Assembly (NCBI GenBank): GCA_011009095.1 | Contig: VTPC01091032.1 | Span: 81,927-145,926 of the forward strand | Source of the DNA: Ignelater luminosus | Lineage: Eukaryota; Arthropoda; Insecta; Coleoptera; Elateridae | Length of the DNA stretch: 64,000 nucleotides | Direction: 5' to 3' | Shown: one piece after another, positions 44,650-57,600 of the stretch | Position numbering within the stretch: position 1 is the stretch's first letter | Layout of the letters: each line of letters starts with the position of its first letter | Translations under genes and position numbers: made by a program | Notes under the pieces: generated by a model | The model's database searches: none | The model's input: only the letters and a program-made list of their open reading frames with translations | What the model was told of the DNA's origin: nothing

Positions 44650-47600
44650 AGATTGAAATAAGAAAAAAAGCAAAGGAGGAAAGAAGTTAAGAAAAATTTG
44701 TCAAAATAGAATATATGAACTTAGAAGTTGATGGACAACAATGGATATGGAATAATGAGTTAAATCAGTTGGTCGAAGGGCTAGTAAGAAAGAAGCCAAA
44801 TCGAGAGATGAAAGGACGGAGAATGTGATGACGACATGGATAAAAGAGAATGTTATAGGTATGAATACGTAATGAGAGTATTAATGAGAGAAGGTATGTA
44901 AAAAAAAGGAAATGAGAACTGGAAGATTGGATTATGGAATGTACAAAGTTTGAATGGGGAAGAAAAAGAACTTATTGGCAGAATTTATTGGCAATAACCG
45001 AAACAAAGAGAAAAGGAAACGAGTGTATTAATCTAAAGAATGGACACTACATGATTTTTGGAGAAGTTTCTAAATCTGTTCGCTCTAAAGCAGGAGTCGG
45101 TGTATTGATGCACAAGGATTGGTTCCAAAATGTCAACAGATGAAAAATCATTTTGGAACGACTGCACAGAATAGACACAAATAAAATACCAAATGAGAAA
45201 GCCACAATTACGATTGAGTATGGAGCGTCGGAAAATGAAACCAAGGAACTTAAAGATATTTTTTGCAAACAACTGAGGGACGAAATGGATCAAATAAATC
45301 ATAAGGTCATCATAGTGGACAATTTTAATGGGCGGGTGGAATCAAGTAAAGAAAATGACTATCCTATATGACCATATGGGAAAAGGAAAAGGAACAGTAA
45401 TGAACAAAGGGTAATAGATTTTTGCATCATGAATGATATGCGACTTAGTAATACATTTTACCAACACAAGAAGATACACAAATACACACGAGTAATGGAT
45501 TCCCAAAATAAAAAATCGATTCAGTGTTAGTACAGAACAGATACAAATATGAAATTGCAGACGTGCGTGTCAAAAGAGGTTATGTGATCGGTTCACATCA
45601 TTTCCTCGTTGAAGTTAAACTAAAAAGATAGAAAGAACAGAAGTAAATACAAAGTGGGAAGAGAATAACTATAAGCAAGCAAGTATCAAAGCAAACAAAT
45701 TACTATATGAAGATGTTAAGGAAGAATATTGGAGAAGGCTAAATGAAGCAATAAGAAAAACGAACTGGACAAATGAGGATAATATCGAAATACCATGGAA
45801 AATCTTTAAAGAGCTGGTATATGACATAGGAAAGGAAGTATGTGGAATAATAAATGGAAGAAATTGGAAAGGCATGGCATGGTGGAATGACGACATAAAA
45901 ATAGAAGTAGCAAGGAAAAAGAAACTATAGAAAATGTATACAGGGGATAGAAAGCATGAGAATTACAAAAAATATAAAAAAGAGAAAACTTGTAAAACAG
46001 AAAATTAAAGAAGCTAAGACACGCCAATGGGAAGAATTTGGTAATAAAACAGAAAGAGACACCAAAGAAAATGCAAAGCTGTTCTATAGAACGCTGAAAA
46101 ATCTGAGGTAAAAAAAACCACAAGAGTAACGGGCGTAACGATGGTAACTTGCTTCTATGATATAGACAATTAATAGAAAGATGGCGAAAATATTTCATGG
46201 AGATTTTAATGGGAGACGCAAACGAAGTAGTAAATAGAGTCCAACTTTATGGAGCATGATGATGAAATAACATATGAAGAATTCCGAAATGCAACCCTGA
46301 AGTTAAAAAATGGCAAAGCTGCAGGGCACGATAATATTTAAGGCTGAATTAATTAAATATATGGACGGAGAAGCTTGCAGTTGCTATTTAAAATAATAGA
46401 AATCTGTTGGCATACCAGATCCATACCCAGGGACTGGACTCTTGCAGCCATTCTCCCACTGCATAAGAAAGGTAATAAACATAAGTGCTCAAACAATAGA
46501 GGAATATCATTACTGATAGTTGCCAGCAGAGCCTATGAAATTGTATCAGAAAAACAGTTCAGTGACATCATTGAAATGACACTGGATGACAATCAGTGCA
46601 GCTTTAGGCGTGAGCGTGGTACTACTGATCTCATATTTACGGTGAGGTAGTTAGCGGAAAAAGCACCTCAATATAATAGTTGCCTGTATTTATGCTTCGT
46701 AGATCTGGAAAAGGTTTTTAACCATGCCCCTCGTAATAAAATTTGGAAAATATTAGAACATAGAAATGTAAAACCCAAACCAATACAGGCAATAAAGAAT
46801 ATTATAGTAACATAGTAAGAACGCATAATCATACATCTAAGGAATTCTACCCAAGGACAGGGGTAAGACAAGGTGGTGTTTTAAGCCCGCTGCTATTCAT
46901 TACTTTAATGGATGAAGTTGCTAGGGAACGTAAAGATAAAGTAAAAAAACTAGAGTTGGAGTATATAAACTTCAACAAGTCTACATATCAAAGTTGATAT
47001 ACGCCGACGACCTGGTAATTGTGACAAATTCAGAGGGACATATGCAAAGAAATGTTAATATTTGGAATGAAGGCTTTAACAAATTCGGAATGAAAGTGAA
47101 CAGCGAAAAAACAGCGATTTTGATGATATCAAAAAACCAAGAAAGCACAAATGTGAACTTGAATAAGGAATCGGAAATCAATATCAAAGTAACGAGTGCA
47201 ACAAAAATATATCAAGCACTGAATAGGAGTTTTATCAAGAAAAAAGAGATGAGCCGTAAAACAAAAATCAAAATATTTAGAACAGTATATGAGTCGGTGC
47301 CTCTATAGGGTAGTAAAATGTGGACATTGAAAGAGCAAAATCGGAGCAAAAGCCAAGCGTACGAAATGTGCTATTTACGAGCGTCAATCTGAGTGACCAG
47401 ACGTGATGGTGTAAGAAATGAAGAAATACGCGAAAGGTGTAGTGTCGGAATGTCTCTAGAAACACTTGAAAGGAAATAATTATTGTGGTTTGGCCATATG
47501 ATGAGAATGATAAAGAAAATATGGAGAGTGGCAGCCGACAAGAAACGGAGAAGAGGTAGACCGGCAAAAACGTGGAATGATGAAATTGGAAAAGCATTGG

Positions 47601-47700
47601 CAAAGAGGACTGTTAATTGGCGAAATGCAGAGGGGCATGAAGACGACTGACATCTCCAAATACCTCGACACCGTCAGGCATAAACTCTGCGGTTGACTTG
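44650..47700 (+). mobile_element. LINE with endonuclease, RT and C-terminus, broken
   Basis: From 44925: WKIGLWNVQSLNG-type start in pieces, ITETKRKGNECINLKNGHYM (about 44997, the APE ETK motif), SVRSKAGVGVLMHKDW (45078), VIIVDNFNGRVESS (45307; GDFN is degraded to VDNFN) and a degraded SDH region near 45580-45615. The RT begins near 46270 (LKNGKAAGHDNI), then DWTLAAILPLHKKGNKHKC (46434), NNRGISLL (46492), FVDLEKVFNHAPRNKIW (46696), GVRQGGVLSPLLF (46863) and YADDLVIVTNSEGH (47000). C-terminal WTLKEQNRS and GRPAKTWNDEIGKAL end near 47650. At least six stops or frame slips. The endonuclease is similar in design to that of the 51.4-kb LINE but a different copy. Confidence 0.9.
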
Positions 47701-49430
47701 CATATGAATAGTCCAGTTTCTTGATTGACAAACTGCAGTTTCAAATAAAATACTACTACCTAAAAAAACTACATGTACTAAAGTTTGCAAGTTTTCGGAT
47801 GTTGTCCTTTAGAGTTGGCCTTATGAAATCCAGACTAGATATCACATATTTGCTGACTTAAAGTTGTAGTTTGTCTAATTCTCAGCCATAGTTTCATAGC
47901 AGGACTGTATTAAAAAACCACTGGTAATGTGGCTAGATCTTCGTCATGACCAGTCGATTATACTGAACCGCTATCATTCCGTTACAACAATTCGGATGTC
48001 ATGAAACACAACTGACGCTGGGTTCTAACGGTATTTCTAAACTACCTTTTGACCATAACAGTTTATTTAAAAAAATGTATACTGTCTTTTTGATACTGAT
48101 TTGATCTATGCTTTCTACAAGAAATTTGTAATTTCCTAATTGACATTCGCTGAATATATGTTTAGAGAAGTTAAATGCATAAATTAAAATTCACAGGAAA
48201 ATGCAAAAATGATTATCTAGAAATGGTCAATGTTTTGTTATTCCAGTTTTCGTTTTAGAAAGAATATTACTCTCCAAGGGCAAACAAACAAAAGACAAAT
48301 TTAATCATTAAACTGTGAAGTTATTTCCCCAACCAGTTCAAGCTTTATGGGTAGACCATAACGTTTAATACCTCCCCTGTAACCAATATACTAAACCAAC
48401 ATGATATGTAAAAGGAAATTATTTAGCATTGATAACGAAGTTATTGGAGTTTATACAGTTGTACAGAGGAGGCAAAGGAACAGTAGAAATTTGAATTGCC
48501 CCATGTATGAATTATTATATGAACAGGTGGTTGATAACAACGTTTTCGCTTAAGGTCAACGCACTTCAGTTAATATATTAAACTGTGGTAGTAGTAGCAA
48601 CAGCGAAAATGTATCCGAATTGTTATATGATATATCTAAAAGGGGAAAAGCGGTTAAATATAAATTGTTCTAACGAAGTCCTACTTCTATTCCAGAATGT
48701 ACTCATATGCAAATTTACCGTAGCAGAGGGAAACCAATATACGGCTTACAGGGGCTAAATTTACTCCCGCAATAATCATTTGCATCCAAATAATTGCACA
48801 TTCCGATATGGTAATGAAATGTTAAAATTAACAGGCTGCTAGAGCTCAATTCAACTACCTAATGCGGGTTTCATTTTAAACAGATCTGTTACAAATATTC
48901 TTGCCTTATCGATGATATTTCTAATGGTGTCACTAGTAGATAATTATTATTTTCATCTTGCTAAATTACTAAATCCTTTACCCGCATTATATTTAAGTAA
49001 ATTTAATTTGGCGTAGATGGTTGATTTGTTAACTCAGTAGCTACATTTGTAATATAAGAAGTTTACTGATCTGTCTATTTTCAGCGCATACAATTTAATT
49101 AATTTATCAATTTTGTGAATATTCAAAACTGATCCATAATCTGCATCTTCAACAATCGACGTTAACGCCTTGAATTATGTATGCTTCTAGCATTTCTCCA
49201 GAAGCTCCCCTAAGCATTTGGCGGTTTTCAACCAAGCCATATCCACAATACCACATCATTTATATTAAGAAAAATATATATATAATTCAAAATAGTGCCA
49301 TTATCTATTGTGTTTCATTTTTGCTAAAACATCGAGCTTTTCTGTGTTACTTATCATCACATGATCCAATACCAGTCTTCATAATTTTAGCATTAATGAA
49401 ATGTTAAGCTAAAATGAACAGTTAAAACAA
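47701..49430. other. AT-rich gap, no gene seen
   Basis: No motif recognised; the ORF at 49177-49407 has no known domain. Confidence 0.5.
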
Positions 49431-49945
49431 CAAGCTAGAGAACAGGAAGAAAGAATAAATCTAATAGAATGTGAAGTGATGAATAAATATATCATTATAC
49501 ATGGTATAAAGGAAGAGACACAGGAAACGGAACCAAGTCCTGTGAAGAAGGTAACGGACGTGATACAATCATTAGGAATACCGAAAAAGGATTATGAATA
49601 CAGTAAAAATCAGAAGACAAATATTTAGTAAAAAGAAAAAGCTGCAGAATATTAACCAAAATGTCTGGATAGAAGAAATTTTTAGAACAAAGGTTTGAGT
49701 TTATTAAAATGGACGAAACAGAAAAGAGGGAATGGAAATAAAGTTTTTGTGAGGTTCAAAAACTAATACTCAATGGAAAACCGTACACAGTGTCTGAAAT
49801 AAGAAACGTAAGGCAAAAAAGTGATAGAGAGCAACAGAAACTGCAAACAAAAAAATATAGTGAGAGATCACCTGACCCAAACGAGAAAGCTAAAGGAGAA
49901 AATCCCCGCAATTACAAGGGTAGCAAAGGTAGCAAGATTCTCTGC
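49430..49945 (+). pseudogene. LINE ORF1-like remnant
   Basis: Reading QAREQEERINLIECEVMNKY then IIIHGIKEETQE, SPVKKVTDVIQSLGI and KNIVRDHLTQTRKLKEK in shifting frames matches the coiled-coil plus nucleic-acid-binding plan of LINE ORF1 proteins (RNIIIHGI-type core). It ends where the next gene family begins at about 49960. It may be the ORF1 of the LINE whose ORF2 resumes at 51.4 kb, split by the intervening unit. Confidence 0.6.
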
Positions 49946-49959
49946 AAAAAATAAAAAAT

Positions 49960-51279
49960 CTGTTGTGTATCCTAATTTAGCATCGGCGATAAGACCCGTT
50001 GGCCATTGTACTGATCTTCCAGTTTTGTGTCACCAGAAACATTTGAAGGATCAGATGAAGAAAATGTCGACATTGTTTCTAGCAATGATCCAGGGTTTAT
50101 TCCTCCAGATCCCATTGCGCCACATTTGATCACACAGGCACAACTAAACGATTTACTTCGTGATTTGAACTTAAGCAAAAGCAAAGCCGAGTTGCTTGAC
50201 TACCGATTAAAAAGTTGGAATTTATTGGAACACGGTACCAAAATTAGTTATTTCCGTAATCGCGAAAAGAAGTTTTCTGGGTTTTATTCTATGGACGACA
50301 ATCTCACCTGCTGCAATCATGTTGACGGTTTAATGGAAACCCTTAAACGTAAACACAAACTAGAAGAATGGCAACTGTTTATTGATGCATCTAAATTTAG
50401 CTTGAAAGCAGTTCTATTGCACAATGCATTGCCTTCAGTTCCCATTACATATTCAGTTTACCTAAAGGAATCTTATGAAACTATGAAATGCTTTTTAACG
50501 AGCGTAGATTATAAATGATACGAGTGGAAAATTTGTGGAGATTTGAAGGTTATAGCTTTGTTATTAGGAATGCAACTGGGATTTCCAAAATACAGTTATT
50601 TTTTGTGCGAGTGGGACAGTCGTACTAAATCACAGCATTATATTGTCAAAGTTGGCCAAGTAGGCAGATAGTTGTGGCAGAAAAAAATATTTTACATGAA
50701 AGCCTTGTGAATAGAAACAATATCTATTTGTCCCCTTCGCATATAAAGTTAGGGCTGATAAAGGATGTTGTAAAAGGTATGGAGCGTGGCGGAAGAGGTT
50801 TTCAGTACATAAAAGAAAAATTTCCAAAAATCAGTTAAGCTAAAATAAAGGAAGGCATATTTGTGGGTCCCCAAATTCGGCAATTAATAAATGACAGCGG
50901 TTTCGATGCGGTTCTACAAGCGAAAGAAAAGGTAGCGTGGAATTGTTTCAAATCTGTCGTATAGGACTTTTTGGGCAACAACAAAGCGGAAAATTTCAAA
51001 AACCTTGTCGACGAAATGTTGACAGCTTACCGTAAAGTGAGATGTAGTATATCGCTAAAGATGCATCATTTACATTCCCATTTGGATTTTTTCCCAGACA
51101 GTTTGGGGGCTGTAAGTGATAAGCATGGGGAGCGTTTGCATCAAGACCTTTCAGCATTGGAAAACCGGTACGAGGAAAGATGGAGTTCGAACATGTTGGG
51201 TGATTACTGTTGGTTACTGATTAGAGAAGACCCTAATACATCATTACACAAAAGAAAACTGCCAAATAGAATATTTTAA
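49960..51279 (+). pseudogene. Broken gene of a transposon-associated family, possible DDE nuclease fold
   Basis: Open piece 50027-50518 starts within an N-terminal acidic region (VVYPNLASAIRPVGH just upstream at 49969) and reads LNDLLRDLNLSKSKAELLDY, then QLFIDASKFSLKAVLLHN (about 50371-50420). A TGA at 50516 is followed in frame by CGDLKVIALLLGMQLG (50536-50583) and FLCEWDSRTKSQHY. After a slip the text continues KLGLIKDVVKGMERGGRGF, FVGPQIRQLI, SLKMHHLHSHLDFFPDSLGA and HGERLHQDLSALENRY (about 51125-51172), ending at 51279. I recall this as a multi-copy uncharacterised invertebrate family. The spacing FID, GD, HGE could be the acidic triad of an RNase-H-fold transposase (inference). At least two stops and one slip: dead. 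Confidence 0.65.
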
Positions 51280-51439
51280 TGGGTTTTATGTACATTCTGT
51301 AATATAAAATGCATCTAATTACTTTAGCGTTTTATTTCGAAACAGAATCATGTTTTTCTAGGAAACTATACAAGCTAGGGAAAAACCAAAAGCAATTTGG
51401 ATTCAGCATAAAAATGATTTAAGATTACCTAATTGTAAT

Positions 51440-53791
51440 TAGGGACCAGAAGAAAGGTTTCAATTTGTTAATCAGTATAATAGGAAAACATGGAGAAGAA
51501 GCTATCACAAGAAATGGCAGAATGCTACTAGAGTTTTGTATGGAAAACAAACTTATAATTACAAACACTAAGTTTGAACATCAAGAAGTTCACAAAATGC
51601 TAAAGTAATGACGAGTAGAAATAAAAAATCTATTTTGGACTATGTACTGGTATCAAAAACACTGATTAAAAGAATAAAAGATACAAGGGTTAGAAGAAGT
51701 GTGGAAGCGGGAGATGATCACTATATTGTGGAAGCTAAAATCATGCTGTCCCAAGAAGAAAAAAAAAGAACGAACAACATTTAGGCAAAAAGACAAGAAA
51801 ACTTAAAACACAGGAATAGACTGAGAGAAAACGAAATACAAGATCGATATAGAGAGGAATGGAATAAGTGACTGCAACCTTATATAAGCGAAGATGAGCA
51901 TGATATTCAAACGTTATGGAACATAATTAAAATCAGTATGATAGAGAGTGCGAAGGATGCGTGTTGAACTGTTGCAGAACTAATAAATAAAAAGCAACCG
52001 CCTTGGCGGACAAATGACGTACAATTAGCTATAAAAAACAAAAAAGTAGCATGGTTAAAATATCTAAAGGACCAAACAGAGGAAGCCTATATATTGAGAA
52101 GAACGAATACAAACGAAATCACTTATATAAAAAACAAAGATAGGCAGATGTTAACAAAGGAGTTAGACATTACGAGGCAATGAGGAGACTATCTTAAAAA
52201 TCTCTTGGATACAGGAAGAGGAAAAAAGACATCAAGGGAATAAACTACGTACAAGAAGTCTAGGACCAGCCACTCTGTAGTGAAGAATTTAAAAAAGCAC
52301 TAAGAAAAGTAAACGTAGGGAAAGCGCCGGGGCACGATGGCATAACAGCGGAGATGATAAAATACGTAAGAAAAAATGGCATTACCTTACTGTTAGAGCT
52401 ATTTAACAAAATTATTGTAAAAAGCAAAACACCATCTGATTGGGAGCTAGCGATTATTATGCCTCTCTACAAGAAAGGGGATACCAATAAATGCGCGAAC
52501 TACAGAGGTATCTCTTTACTGAGTGTTGTGGAGAAAATGCTCGAATCCATACTGTCAGAACTCTTGAAAGCAGAGATAGAACACCAGTTGGATGATACCC
52601 AAAATAGTTTCAGAGCGCCACATATAATAAAATAGTTAATCAAACGAACAATTGAAGTGAATGGTGAAATATTCCTCTGTTTCATAGATATCACCAAAGC
52701 ATTCGACTCAGTGGTAAGAGAGGATATATGGAATATCCTGCAGAAAAGTGATGTAAACCCTGGATTAATAAGGTATATTAAATGTCTCTATGGAAATACA
52801 AAGAATTACGTAAGAACTAAAAATGTGACATGTGCAAACTTTGAAAACACCACAGGAGTTAGACAAGGAAGGACATTACACCCGATTTTGTTTAATGTAG
52901 TTATGGATCAAGTCTTAAAAAAGTGTGCAAGGAAGATAAGAAAAACAATATGGGGTTACTACACGATGGAGAGAGTGATGGTGAATCATCTAGCCTTCGC
53001 GGACGATCTCGTAGTGTTAGCAGATAAAAAAGAAGATTTACAACATAATTTGCAAGTATGGTGCCAGGAACTGGACGCGACAAAGACGTTGGTAATACCT
53101 AGAAGCTCACAAAAGGTGAAAATAAGGATAGAATAAATTGAATTAGAACGGGTGAAACAGTTCAAATATTTAGGATCTTGGATAACGGAGGATGGAAAGA
53201 TAAAAGCCCAGTTGGACGATAGAGTACAAACCACCACAAAACTATATTTCTCACCAGACAGACAGATTTTCAACAAGAAAGAATTATATACAAGAACAAA
53301 ACTAAAAATGTTCAACGTCTTGTATATACCTGTAGTGGCATACGGCTCGGAAATGTGGACGTTGAGTGAGAACCAGAGAGCAAGAATACAGGCAAGCGAG
53401 ATGAAGGTACTAAGGCGGATAACGGGCTTAAAACTACTGGACAAGGTGAGGAATGCAGAAATACGAAAAAGACTAGGAGTAAAGCCGATAGAAGCAAGAA
53501 TTAGGTTGGATTTAGTTTGGACATATAGTTAGAATGCCAGAGGTAAAATTGGGGAAAAAGTTTGGCAAATGGGTAGAGGGAAAAAGAAATCTAATGGTAG
53601 ATCAAGACGCAGATGCAACAAAAAGATCCAGTACTGCCTGCAACAGATAGGACTGGAATGGAACGATGCGGTCCAAATGGCTTAGGCAAAAAATAATGGA
53701 GACGGCAAATAACGGAAGAAATCAATTAGACAACATCCTCAATATTGGTGAGAGTTAGTTAAAGAGGAAAGGATTAAGTAAGTAAGTAAGT
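51440..53791 (+). mobile_element. LINE (late endonuclease, RT, C-terminus) with AAGT-repeat tail
   Basis: Begins inside the endonuclease (GKHGEEAITRNGRMLLEFC near 51490, ILDYVLVSKTLIKRIKDTR near 51632, AGDDHYIVEAK replacing the SDH motif at 51710). The RT is well preserved in open pieces 52354-52635 and 52657-53136: GKAPGHDGITAEMIKYV (52319), ANYRGISLLSVVEKMLES (52497), CFIDITKAFDSVVREDIW (52678), GVRQGRTLHPILFNVVMD (52855) and FADDLVVLADKKEDL (52993), where YADD reads FADD. C-terminal QFKYLGSWITEDG (53160) and ASEMKVLRRITGLK (53394) continue to about 53690. It ends in tandem AAGT units at 53774-53791, a typical LINE tail. Stops at 52634 and 53135 break it. Confidence 0.9.
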
Positions 53792-56300
53792 GTTGAGCTG
53801 AGCTAGTTAGAAGCAAGATGATCAAGCTAAGGTTATTATAACCCAAGAAATACAATGCGGTCGATTTTTGAAGAAAGTAAAAATCTGTAAAGCCTTTAAC
53901 AAGAAAAATTTTTCAATCACTTAATAAACTAAAGATATTTAAAGGCATCAAAATTCAAATTTGTGAACTTTGATATTTTCTTGGTAGCGCGAGTACTGTA
54001 TCAGATAGAATACAAGCCTTGCCCCATAATGAAAAAAGGAAGAATTTAATTATAATGCAATTATAGAAAAAGGATGTTTTGTATATTGAACCATACAGAT
54101 ACATAAACCTAAACTATGCATAATAGTAACTGCCACCAGCTCAATTGTTTTAAGACAAGGACTACAAATCAAAGGACACGGAGTTCAAACCTGGCGGACG
54201 CAGGCAACTCTCATTTCATCGGAATATCAAAGGTAGGTTTATATTGTTTGTCCTAACAAATAGATTGAAAAGAACAGAATGAACCGAGATATGGAATACA
54301 GACCACGCAACAATGTAACAATGTCAATATTACAATAACAATCTTAAGAAATTTCAAAACCTCTACCAACATTTGATGATTGAAGTGGAAGCAAAAAAGT
54401 GAACTTTTAAAATCTGTCATTCAAAGCTACATAGCTAACAATAACACAGAGAAGGTTATGTTTGTCGGGCTAGAAAATCAGTGGAAAATCCTTTGAACTT
54501 ATTTATTTCAGAGCGATCGAATTGTTACTACCTCTCTCTTTTTTTTACAAGCGTTTCAACATAATTGTGTCTTAAAGAAATAATAAGAAATAATGTTTAG
54601 AACGTAAAGGCAAATACGCGAAAACAAGCCCAAGGGTACATTTCTTATTCCTTTGGTAACTTCAACAACTTCCAACATGAAGTTTCTGTAATCTTGGCTT
54701 GAGGGTTAGGTGTGTCTCTCTCCCTCTGAGCTAATAAGGATTACAATGTTGGGAATAACTCCAGAGATCAACAATATCAAATTTTGTCAAGCACTAACGA
54801 ATATTAAAGCAGTGTGACATTTAAGAAAATGAGCAAGCCAATGCTCTGATAAAATTGGGGATTTACCAACAACGCCTTTGTTGAGTCGGGATTTATCCTT
54901 CTCTATAACAAGAGCTGAAATTTGTAAGCATAAAGTACGTATACAACAATGATACTTTTGGATTTATTTCCTTTAGGAAAAAGCAACTCAGAATATTTTT
55001 ATTTGTTGTTACTTTGCATTAACGAAAATTTAAATTTTAAATAAGTTTCTGAAACTTGTAGTTTGAACCTTATGGAATTTATTAACTCAAGGGAAATTTT
55101 AGATTCCATTGAAGTATTTATACAATTTAGAAAGTAGATGGTTAATTAATTTAATTAAGAAGCTAGTGGTGTGTAATGCAAGTTAGTAAATTGAGTTTCA
55201 TGCAATAATTTTGAAGTTCTAAAATTGCCATCTCGTTCCATAATACTGATGAGTTTGAAGTTTACTTGATGTAGGTAGATTACTTTTGTTGAAACAAAGA
55301 AAAAACTTTACGTTTGAGCTTTAGTTCCTTTCTTTTTAACGAAGTAGTAAAAATTTAAACAGCTCTTTCTCCGTTGTTGTCGCATAATGTGTTCTGGATG
55401 TAAAATGTCGCAAAGTTGCCTTCATATTCAGGAATTTGTAAATATGAAATTCAACATGAAAAGCGTTAAGAGCTTTGTCATCTTTAGAATGATTTATTTA
55501 ATAAGTTTTGAGGCTTATTTATTATACTCTAGCAAGAGATGTAGTTAATTTTCTTGAAAGAATTTTGTTTCTAGGTATAATAAATTATTTTGTTACAAAT
55601 TTAGACATTAAAATGTTTTACGAGAATTATTTTCTCTTTTCTTTTGTGTATGTTTGGGATCTTGAAAAGTTTGTTGCGAGACCAGAAAAAGTTTTTTTCT
55701 TTATAACAGTTGGACTTGTCTTAATTAATACATCGTTTCTAGATTGTATTGTAAAAAGAACATTTCTAAATACTTCAAATGCAATGCGAATCTTAGTAAC
55801 TAGGTATAGTTCAATTTACTTTAGTATAGCAATATAGTGTATAAAGTAGTGATTGTTAAGACAATAAATGACTAAACCACTAGGTGGTCTTGGGATGGAA
55901 TTGTTCTCAATACCTAAAAGCTGCCAAATTTTGCATCAAATAATAAAACTATGCGTGGATAGGGATAAAATTTAGTTTTTAAAGATAATTGGTGTTATTA
56001 TAATAATCTAGTCCAGTAAAATAGTAACTGTATGGATTTCATAATAATTCCATGAAAAAATTAAAAATGAGACTTTTTCCGCGAAATTTTGAATTTCGAC
56101 TATTTTTGTAATTCTCAACAACTTTCCTCAGTAACTTTTTAAGATAAAACTAAACCTATTATGACTTTTCAATTTTTTGCATTTATTTTTAATTGCAGTA
56201 GGCTGGTAATTTTCAGTAGAATTATTTAAAATTTGTAAAAGTTCTTCTGTTAAGTGGTAGTATATTTGACCAAAATTTGAAATCAATCAGAAAATAAATA
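53792..56300. other. AT-rich gap with one tRNA-like segment
   Basis: Apart from the tRNA-like segment at about 54130-54200 I see no gene. The ORF at 55508-55837 is hydrophobic without a known motif. Confidence 0.5.
54130..54200 (+). repeat. tRNA-like segment, probable SINE head
   Basis: CCAGCTCAATTG (54136-54147) resembles a tRNA A box and GAGTTCAAACC (54181-54191) a B box at normal tRNA spacing. GCCACC before and GGCGGA after could form most of an acceptor stem. The D and anticodon stems are poor, so it is not a functional tRNA; a tRNA-derived SINE or tRNA pseudogene fits best. Confidence 0.4.
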
Positions 56301-56309
56301 AAGCAGATA

Positions 56310-57600
56310 CAGGGGTCTGAACTTGAGAAGTGAAACACAATGTATAAGCAACAATCGTAGTCAGATCTTTGGAGGTTAAGTTCGACCATAAACTCTTTGA
56401 AGTAATCATACCAACCACGTAGACTCTCTCGGACACTCTACAGGGCCTTATTTAGAAGGAAAACCTCATTTTGCCCTTGACTAAACCTTTTGGTTGAGCC
56501 ACGCACACTTGTGATTGGATATTTCCATTTAAGAACGCGGTTTCTACGTCCATTTGTTCTATATACCAGCCAAAGTGACAGGTGACTAAAAGGACAGCTT
56601 TCAAAGTGGCCATGACTACAACAGGGACCTAATTTTCTTTTTCACTGTTCCAGGGTTGTCGAAAGCCGATTGACACTAGTCGACCTTTATATTTGCCGTT
56701 TGACTTTACCTTATATATCCACTTGACAGGCACAATTCTTGTATTTGCTGATGGGATTACTAATTCCCATGTGTTATTTCTTTCGAGACATTTTATATCT
56801 TCTTCCATTGCTTGTATTCAACGAACTGAGTCAGGACTTCGGACAGCCTCTTCGTAGGTTTCTAGAGCAATTACCGGGTAAAGTGCATACCAATCACGTA
56901 GTCTTTAAGATAGACGGAGAATTCTTCTATTCCTGCTGGGTGTGGCTGAGGTATCTTGGGTGTTATTATGGAAAGTCAGTGTTTCACTTTCGTCGGGAGA
57001 CGTTCCTTGGGCCCCTTCTACTGCTTCCTTTACTTGAGTATTTTTTGTATCTTCCCGGGTTTGAGAGATCGCAGGTATTTCTTTGGAGTTGCTGTCATTA
57101 ATCGCAAAATAAGGAGGACTTTCCTTGACCTATAACCACTGACGAAGTTGCGATATCCGATATGTGTGTACCTCACTAATTTACCTTTTTCAACTTTCGG
57201 GTTTAATTTGCTGGTTCGCTCAGCCTCTGGAATTCCGACATAGATTTCAAAGCGATACAGCTTTAAATTTCTCACGTTTGGTCGCTTTGCAAAGAACAAT
57301 TCATAAGCAGTTTTCTTTTCTGCTGTATTACCCAATGTACGGTTTCCTAGATACACAGCAGTCATGTCGCTTTCAGGCCAAAACTTCTTTTCTATTCCCG
57401 CATCTGATAAGAGACATCTCGTTTTATTAATGACCGTACGGTTGTAACATTCTGCGGTTCTGTTCAACTCATCAACTTAAGCAGGGGATATGTTTAGGTA
57501 ACCCGTCTAAACGTTGTTCGGAGCACAAAATGCCTAAATTCCTAAAGTTCACATGCCCAAGCATGATTCACGAAGATGAGGAAACCCCAACCATTACAAG
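56310..57600 (-). mobile_element. Second copia fragment (pre-integrase, integrase C-terminus, RT), minus strand
   Basis: Minus-strand text near 57560-57490 gives LGHVNFRNLGILCSEQRLDG (pre-integrase). It jumps directly to NRTAECYNRTVINKTRCLLS (57470-57400), so the integrase catalytic core is deleted. It continues through FWPESDMTAVYLGNRTLGN and AYELFFAKRPNVRNLKLY (open piece 57467-57030). RT text follows in shifting frames: CHFGWYIEQMDVETAF-type reading near 56560 (QMDV block) and RGWYDYFKEFMVELNLQRSD near 56400. It ends before the catalytic YVDD. The sequence is clearly different from the 1.3-4.6 kb copia, hence another family. Inactive. Confidence 0.85.

Noticed and set aside
45806..46198. 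130-codon minus-strand hydrophobic ORF
   Set aside because: Antisense to the lysine- and glutamate-rich linker of the LINE ORF2.
52986..53444. 152-codon minus-strand ORF
   Set aside because: Antisense shadow of the LINE RT and C-terminal domain.
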